From assembly GCF_040760005.1 (NCBI RefSeq), contig NZ_CP099760.1, positions 521,001-585,000 on the forward strand: 64,000 nt of DNA, read 5' to 3'. Below the pieces are notes generated by a model. The model worked only from the letters and a program-made list of their open reading frames with translations, had not been told where the DNA came from and ran no database searches. This document shows, piece after piece, positions 59,439-64,000 of the stretch; the stretch's first letter is position 1; every line of letters begins with the position of its first letter. The translations under genes were made by a program, and so were the position numbers. The DNA is from Pseudomonas sp. stari2 (GTDB lineage Bacteria; Pseudomonadota; Gammaproteobacteria; Pseudomonadales; Pseudomonadaceae).

Positions 59439-60520
59439 GTCGATGTGGCTCCTTGTTCCAGTGGCAGAAAGATCGAAAACGTGGTGTGGCCTGGATGGCT
59501 GTCACACTCGATCAGGCCCTGGTGCTGGCTGATGATGTTCTGGGTGATGGCCAGGCCCAGCCCGGTACCGTCCGGACGGCCGCTGACCATGGGAAAGAAA
59601 ATGGTTTCCTGGAGTTCCGTCGGGATCCCCGGGCCGTTGTCGATGATCTCGATCTTGGTCACCAGGCGATGGCGGATGTGGCCGATGGTGAACTGGCGCA
59701 TGGCGCGGGTGCGCAGGCTGATGCGGCCCAGGCGCAGCTCGTTCTGGCTGCTGATCGCCTGCATCGCGTTGCGCACGATGTTCAGCACGGCCTGAATCAT
59801 TTGCTCGCGGTCGATCAATACGTCGGGAATGCTCGGGTCGTAATCGCGCACCAGCGTGATGCAGCCCTGGCTTTCGGCCTCGACCAGTTGGCAGACACGC
59901 TCCAGCACCTCGTGGACGTTGCACAGGGCCAGCGACGGCAGTTTGTTCGAGCCGAGCATGCGGTCGACCAGATTGCGCAGGCGGTCGGCCTCTTCGATGA
60001 TCACATTGGTGTAGTCGCGCAGGCTGTCTTCCGGCAGCTCTCGGGCCAGCAATTGCGCTGCGCCACGAATACCGCCCAGCGGGTTCTTGATCTCGTGGGC
60101 GAGGCCGCGCACCAGCATCTTGCTGGTTTCCTGTTTGGACAGTTGTGCCTCTTCCTTGGTGATCCGCAGCAAGCGATCACGGGGATGCACTTCCAGCAAC
60201 AGCAGGGTCGCGCCGTTGCTGAGGATCGGCGTCACCGCATAGTCCACGGTGAGTGTCTGGCCGGTGAGGGCGGTGAGCATTGCTTCGCGCTTGGTGAACG
60301 GATGCGCCTGTTCCACTGCCTGGCGCAACGAATTGAGCGCCTCGGTGGACTCGGTGAACAGCTCGCTGATGAACTGGCCATGGCTGCGCTGACCGCTGAT
60401 GGCCAGCAGCATCTCCGCCGCCGGGTTCATGTACTCGAGGCGCAATTCGGCATCGAGCAGGATGGTGGCGGTGGTCAGGTTGTCGAGCAACAAACGGTGG
60501 AGTGCGTCGCTTATGGTCAT
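59435..60520 (-). CDS. ntrB: Nitrogen regulation sensor kinase NtrB
   Basis: 361 residues from ATG 60520 (MTISDALHRL). PAS domain (about 10-110), HisKA with phospho-acceptor His142 in RGLAHEIKNPLGG, and HATPase (with NALQAIS-type N box). Controlled by PII. A sigma-54-type promoter and an NtrC site lie upstream. Confidence 0.96.
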   Translation of the reverse strand: MTISDALHRLLLDNLTTATILLDAELRLEYMNPAAEMLLAISGQRSHGQFISELFTESTEALNSLRQAVEQAHPFTKREAMLTALTGQTLTVDYAVTPILSNGATLLLLEVHPRDRLLRITKEEAQLSKQETSKMLVRGLAHEIKNPLGGIRGAAQLLARELPEDSLRDYTNVIIEEADRLRNLVDRMLGSNKLPSLALCNVHEVLERVCQLVEAESQGCITLVRDYDPSIPDVLIDREQMIQAVLNIVRNAMQAISSQNELRLGRISLRTRAMRQFTIGHIRHRLVTKIEIIDNGPGIPTELQETIFFPMVSGRPDGTGLGLAITQNIISQHQGLIECDSHPGHTTFSIFLPLEQGATST

Positions 60521-60577
60521 CAGGACCTCTTTTGGAGCAAGGCGTGCGCAAGGAACCAAGCGCCGATATCAGGAAAA

Positions 60578-60594
60578 TGCAAAAACCAAACCAA
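60578..60594 (-). promoter_or_regulatory. Sigma-54-type promoter of ntrBC
   Basis: On the minus strand TTGGTTTGGTTTTTGCA: GG at 60592-60591, ten bases, GC at 60580-60579. The -12 TTGC is good, the -24 block keeps only TGG and the G. It would start transcription about 47 bases before ntrB. Confidence 0.5.
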
Positions 60595-60720
60595 GGCTCC
60601 GAAAAGAAGCGTTCGCCCCCTGAAACGGGCGTTTTACGCTCGTTTGCGTGGCGATCCGCCAGCCCTGTCGGGTACTTTTGAACCAAAATGGGTTGCAATG
60701 TGGGTAGGGTGCAGACTGCC

Positions 60721-60735
60721 GCACCAATATAGTGC
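60721..60735 (-). promoter_or_regulatory. NtrC-binding site upstream of ntrBC
   Basis: GCACCAATATAGTGC; on the minus strand GCACTATATTGGTGC, an almost perfect match to the NtrC consensus. It lies about 130 bases upstream of the sigma-54-type promoter, a normal enhancer distance. Confidence 0.75.
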
Positions 60736-60751
60736 GCAAAGCTGAACGGCG

Positions 60752-61375
60752 TTAGAAGAAACGCAGGAAGGGATTTTTCGGTTCGACGGGTTTGTCCTTC
60801 AGCGGGCATTCGGGGCGGACGCCGTAGTCGTCGGTGGAGCAAGGTTTGACCTGGCGTTTCTGTGCCAGCGAGATGCGCTGCATGTGGAACGGCTGATTGG
60901 CTGTGCGCTCGACGATACGATCCTGTGCGTCGAGGATCTCCACCGACAGGTTATGGCTGCCGCGATCGATATTGCTCAGCGGGAATACCGGGCTCAGGCC
61001 GGGCTCGCCGGTGGCTTGGCCGTCCAGCAGCAGGCGATAGCGATGACCTTTTTGCAGGCCAGGTTCGCTGGTGATGCTGACGATCAATTCGCCGGCGCTG
61101 CTGCGGATGGTGGCGTCCGGCTCGGGGACCAGCACGCGTAGCATGTCGTAGCGGAACAGCGGTTGCTCCGGTGATTTTTTAGCCGTGATGATGGGCGCCG
61201 CCCCGGTCGGGTTCGAGGCCATGCGATTGCTGGTGGCCAGCGGTACACGCTTGGCATTGCCTCGTGGTTGGTCGGTGTAAACCCGGTTGCCCTGCGAATC
61301 GACATAAGTGAAGACCTCGGCAGATGCGCCGAACGCAAACAGGGCCAGACACACAGCGATCAATCTGCGAGTCAT
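60752..61375 (-). CDS. DUF4124 protein (207 aa)
   Basis: 207 residues. Signal peptide about 1-19 (ASA-E), DUF4124 domain (VFTYVDSQGNRVYTDQPRG, at about 21-40), linker, then a beta-rich domain (SIDRGSHNLSVEI-type: NIDRGSHNLSVEILDAQ) and a Cys/Pro-rich tail. Periplasmic or lipoprotein-independent secreted. Function unknown. Overlaps its upstream paralogue-like neighbour by 4 nt. Confidence 0.82.
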   Translation of the reverse strand: MTRRLIAVCLALFAFGASAEVFTYVDSQGNRVYTDQPRGNAKRVPLATSNRMASNPTGAAPIITAKKSPEQPLFRYDMLRVLVPEPDATIRSSAGELIVSITSEPGLQKGHRYRLLLDGQATGEPGLSPVFPLSNIDRGSHNLSVEILDAQDRIVERTANQPFHMQRISLAQKRQVKPCSTDDYGVRPECPLKDKPVEPKNPFLRFF

Positions 61376-61881
61376 GGCTTGTGCACCCGTTGCACAGTGA
61401 GGACCACAGCCGGACTCTGTTGAATGATCGCCTCGCCATCGATCACCTGAACCGCCAGCCGATGTTCGCCCCGGTCAACGTTCACCAGTTGCAGGATCGG
61501 CACGTTGCTCGGCTGGCCATAAGGCGCGTTGTCCAGTAGCAGGCGCAATTGATGTGGTGGTTGCAGGCGCGGCTCGATCTGCACGCTGACAGTGAACGTG
61601 CCGTTGTTGGCGCGCAGAGCCTCTTCAGTGGGCAGGCCGGTCAGTTCCAGCACGTCATAGGCATTGCGCGCAGGTGCACGGCCGGCCGTGTCTGATGACG
61701 GCGCACTCGGTGCCTGAGGCTGGACGCTATTGAGCGGCGGCAACTCCACCGGCCGCGCCTGCACCCCGTCTGGCGAGTGATCGCTGTACACCGTGTTGCC
61801 GTTTGCGTCGGTGTATTTGTAGATCTGCGCAGCGGCGGGCAGGGCGATCAGCAGCAGGATGTAGAGAAAGGTGCGACCCAT
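61372..61881 (-). CDS. DUF4124 protein (169 aa)
   Basis: 169 residues. Signal peptide about 1-18 (AAA-Q), DUF4124 domain IYKYTDANGNTVYSDHSPD, then NVDRGEHRLAVQVID matching the next protein's NIDRGSHNLSVEILD. The two are diverged tandem paralogues. The Asp/Tyr-rich beta-hairpin fold may bind cell-wall components; unproven. Confidence 0.82.
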   Translation of the reverse strand: MGRTFLYILLLIALPAAAQIYKYTDANGNTVYSDHSPDGVQARPVELPPLNSVQPQAPSAPSSDTAGRAPARNAYDVLELTGLPTEEALRANNGTFTVSVQIEPRLQPPHQLRLLLDNAPYGQPSNVPILQLVNVDRGEHRLAVQVIDGEAIIQQSPAVVLTVQRVHKP

Positions 61882-61978
61882 GAAATCGACCGGAAAAGAA
61901 AACGATGGGTTGCAGCATAGGCCAGGGACGGCTTTTAGCCCAACCGGGACAACATCCGTTCATACAAACGCCCCGGAT

Positions 61979-63268
61979 TTACTGTGAGGTGCTCGGCGTA
62001 ACCACATTTTTACGGGCGCCGGACAGGGAACCGGCCTTGTAGTGCTCGATGAAGAGCAGCACACCATTGGCGTCGACTTCGCGCAACTCGCCTTCCTTCT
62101 TGTCTTCAGCGAAGTGGACGCTCCGGCTGTGGCCATTGTCCGTCTTGGTCACCCAGAGGCCTTCGCGTTTGCCATCGCGATATTCGCCGCGCTCGGTAGT
62201 ACCACGGAGAGTCAATTCACTGGGGCCGTTGAGTTGGCCGTGGGCATAGGTCTGGAATCCTGTGGCGACCCATTCCAATTCGTCGTAGTTGTGAAGCTGC
62301 CAGCGGCCCTCGCGCAAGTCATTGTGGTAGTCACCCTCCAGAATTTGACCATCCTGGTACAGACTCCACTGTCCCTCTCGTTTGCCCTCTACGAAATTGC
62401 CGGACTCCGAGTATTTTTCGTCTTTGGAGGACGACCACGGACCGATTCGCACACCTTGCTTGAAAGCCCCTTGGGCCGAGATCGATACGGAATCATAAGA
62501 CACTGACTGGCCGTCTTCGCCGCCAGTGAATCTGGTCGGTTCGGTTTCCCAGGCAATGCGCCTGACCCGGTAGTTGTAGAGCGTGCGGTTACCCTCGACG
62601 AGGGTCTTGTCGAGCCAGCGCCAGAAGGTAACGGTGAGAAACCGGCCGTCTTTTTCCTGGTAGGTCTTCTTGAAAAAGTACGGCTCGTCATCTGGCGTCG
62701 GGTTGTTCAGTGGGTCGTAGTACTGGCCGTAATAGCTCACCAGTTTCCCTTGGCTGAGATCGAGCTGGTCGAATTCCGGTATACCGGACTCTTCAAGGAG
62801 GAGGCTGTAGTTGAGCGGGGTGATCTGGCTCAGCGCTTTCTTGATGGTCAGGGCGTCGAGGTGCTTGTGGCCTTCAGTGATACGGTCCAGCGCTGGCTGC
62901 AGTCGCGTGACGCGGCTATAGAGTTGATCGTTGGTGTTGTACTTGTAGGCGTAGATCCTGTAGCCGTCGCTTTGCCGAAAAAGCACGAAGCGAATGGGAT
63001 CCTCACTGTCGAGCGACATGAGAAAAACCGACTCGATACTCGCCTGGCCGAAGTCATCAAGCAATTGCGGACGTTCGCCCGGTGTCTTGCAACGGCAGTA
63101 ATAGCCTTTGACACCGCGGGCTTCCTTGATGAACGCCAGGGTCATCGAGCTCTCCTGCAAGCCCTGAATCAGCGGGTGAGCCAGCGGCTTGTTTTCATAG
63201 AACTCGGCAGCGCCGGCTGTCGAGCAGGCGAGACCGGCCATCAGGGCGATAACCCGTAACCACTTCAT
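61979..63268 (-). CDS. MORN-repeat (YwqK-like) secreted protein
   Basis: 429 residues from ATG 63268; signal peptide about 1-20 (GAA-E). A N-terminal about 250-residue domain with no recognised family (a KGYYCRCKTPGERPQL stretch with two Cys). Then at least four MORN/YwqK-type repeats (FKQGVRIGPWSS, FVEGKREGQWSLYQ, YHNDLREGRWQLHN, YRDGKREGLWVTK). An in-frame start to 63373 would displace the signal peptide. MORN repeats bind lipids or polymers; function unknown. Confidence 0.72.
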   Translation of the reverse strand: MKWLRVIALMAGLACSTAGAAEFYENKPLAHPLIQGLQESSMTLAFIKEARGVKGYYCRCKTPGERPQLLDDFGQASIESVFLMSLDSEDPIRFVLFRQSDGYRIYAYKYNTNDQLYSRVTRLQPALDRITEGHKHLDALTIKKALSQITPLNYSLLLEESGIPEFDQLDLSQGKLVSYYGQYYDPLNNPTPDDEPYFFKKTYQEKDGRFLTVTFWRWLDKTLVEGNRTLYNYRVRRIAWETEPTRFTGGEDGQSVSYDSVSISAQGAFKQGVRIGPWSSSKDEKYSESGNFVEGKREGQWSLYQDGQILEGDYHNDLREGRWQLHNYDELEWVATGFQTYAHGQLNGPSELTLRGTTERGEYRDGKREGLWVTKTDNGHSRSVHFAEDKKEGELREVDANGVLLFIEHYKAGSLSGARKNVVTPSTSQ

Positions 63269-63335
63269 GCGAATCCCTTCGTCAAGGCGCCGGTCATGGC
63301 GCGAAAGCGGCGGATTATCCATGGATGAGCGGGCA

Positions 63336-63362
63336 CAAAAAAGGCCTCCCGAAGGAGGCCTC
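63336..63362 (-). terminator. Terminator after glnA
   Basis: AGGCCTCC pairs with GGAGGCCT around CGAA; on the minus strand it is followed by TTTTTTGTG. It lies 36 bases past the glnA stop. Confidence 0.87.
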
Positions 63363-63397
63363 TCTTTTGTCACGCCGCGTAGCGCAGCGCTACCGGA

Positions 63398-64000
63398 TCA
63401 GCAGCTGTAGTACAGCTCATATTCCAGTGGGTGTACGAAGGTGCGAACCTTGATTTCTTCTTCGGATTTCAGCGCGATGTAGGCATCGATGAAGTCGTCG
63501 GAGAACACGCCGCCCTTGGTCAGGAACGCGCGGCCCTTGTCCAGCTCTTCCAGGGCTTCTTTCAGGCTGCCGCAAACTTGCGGGATCTCTTTCGCCTCTT
63601 CAGGCGGCAGGTCGTACAGGTTTTTGTCGGCAGCATCGCCTGGGTGGATCTTGTTCTGGATACCGTCCAGACCGGCCATCAGCAGTGCTGCGAAAGCCAG
63701 GTACGGGTTGGCAGCCGGATCCGGGAAACGTGCTTCGATACGACGGCCGCGTGGGCTGTTGACGTAAGGAATACGGATCGAGGCGGAACGGTTGCGAGCC
63801 GAGTAGGCCAGCATCACCGGAGCTTCGAAACCTGGCACCAGACGCTTGTAGGAGTTGGTGGCCGGGTTGGTGAAGCCGTTCAGGGCCTTACCGTGCTTGA
63901 TGATGCCGCCGATGAAGTACAGGGCGGTTTCGGACAGGCCGGCATAGCCTTCGCCAGCGAAGGTGTTCTTGCCATCTTTGGCGATGGACATGTGAACGTG
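63398..64000 (-). CDS. glnA: Type I glutamine synthetase, C-terminal part (N-terminal part off the right edge)
   Basis: About 200 C-terminal residues; the rest lies beyond base 64000. GSI signatures are present: the HVHMS... stretch, [35 protein letters not shown] (quoted as segments [14 protein letters not shown]) and the adenylylation Tyr in NLYDLPPEE. Converts glutamate plus ammonia to glutamine. Adjacent to ntrBC by only a few genes, in line with the classic glnA-ntrBC cluster, though here DUF4124 and MORN genes intervene. Confidence 0.97.
   Translation of the reverse strand, partial: HVHMSIAKDGKNTFAGEGYAGLSETALYFIGGIIKHGKALNGFTNPATNSYKRLVPGFEAPVMLAYSARNRSASIRIPYVNSPRGRRIEARFPDPAANPYLAFAALLMAGLDGIQNKIHPGDAADKNLYDLPPEEAKEIPQVCGSLKEALEELDKGRAFLTKGGVFSDDFIDAYIALKSEEEIKVRTFVHPLEYELYYSC

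Noticed and set aside
57969..59795. 608-residue plus-strand ORF opposite ntrC/ntrB
   Set aside because: Crosses two real minus-strand genes and has no recognisable domains.

Overview
The window is a high-GC, gene-dense chromosomal segment from a Pseudomonas, most likely the P. fluorescens group. Three things point there: protein content (NtrBC, DctBD, hisBHAF1, AguA, OprD-type porin, YggX/MutY/AsmA, DUF3077), a REP doublet of the classic Pseudomonas kind at about 44.54-44.63 kb, and a gene order that from memory follows P. aeruginosa PAO1 from about PA5119 (glnA) to PA5181 (formate dehydrogenase-like oxidoreductase). No rRNA, CRISPR array, insertion sequence or prophage was seen. Two tRNA genes (Thr-TGT, Phe-GAA) are present.

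Layout. 0-10.7 kb is conserved backbone: lysR-fdhD-molybdopterin oxidoreductase (cut by the left edge), lysM, yrfG, nudE-cysQ, a thioesterase, dctBD and rfbC. 10.7-27.0 kb is accessory: a 970-residue kinase/aminotransferase fusion, agmatine deiminase, a small-protein gene, a TonB receptor, a DsbA-like protein, a candidate sRNA and an OprD porin, a 2OG-dioxygenase/GNAT/AzlCD operon with a convergent LysR gene, a tautomerase/FrnE/SDR cluster, a DUF3077 gene with a structured leader, and a HicB-like gene ending near tRNA-Thr. 27.0-44.5 kb returns to housekeeping: FkbM and METTL25-like methyltransferases, a polar amino acid ABC transporter, a GABA permease-like gene with a sigma-54 promoter, two tandem paralogues of unknown function, a hydrolase, a DUF1016 nuclease-like gene, tRNA-Phe, yggX-mutY-asmA and an OFA transporter. 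44.7-64 kb is strongly conserved: hisB-hisH-DUF2164-hisA-hisF, a periplasmic solute-binding protein, a Vps62-related protein, yibQ-ctpA-envC-gpmI, rhodanese-grxC-secB, trmL, ntrBC with an NtrC site and sigma-54-type promoter, two DUF4124 proteins, a MORN-type protein and the 3' part of glnA.

How genes work together. NtrBC, glnA, the gabP-like permease, the amino acid ABC importer, agmatine deiminase and the PLP fusion enzyme form a nitrogen acquisition theme. DctBD sense C4-dicarboxylates. The ctpA/envC/yibQ group acts on cell-wall remodelling, and grxC/secB on thiol chemistry and export. The most interesting unexplained unit is the tightly overlapped operon at 20.3-22.5 kb. It couples a PF10014-type 2-oxoglutarate dioxygenase (the family of free L-isoleucine hydroxylases) with an acetyltransferase and an AzlCD-type amino acid exporter, suggesting production or detoxification plus export of a hydroxylated amino acid. 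Other items worth attention are a promoter-to-terminator small RNA candidate at about 18.60-18.68 kb, the DUF3077 leader with a 19-codon upstream ORF, an SDR without its catalytic tyrosine, a rhodanese without its catalytic cysteine, and three degenerate intergenic repeats at 57.6-57.8 kb.
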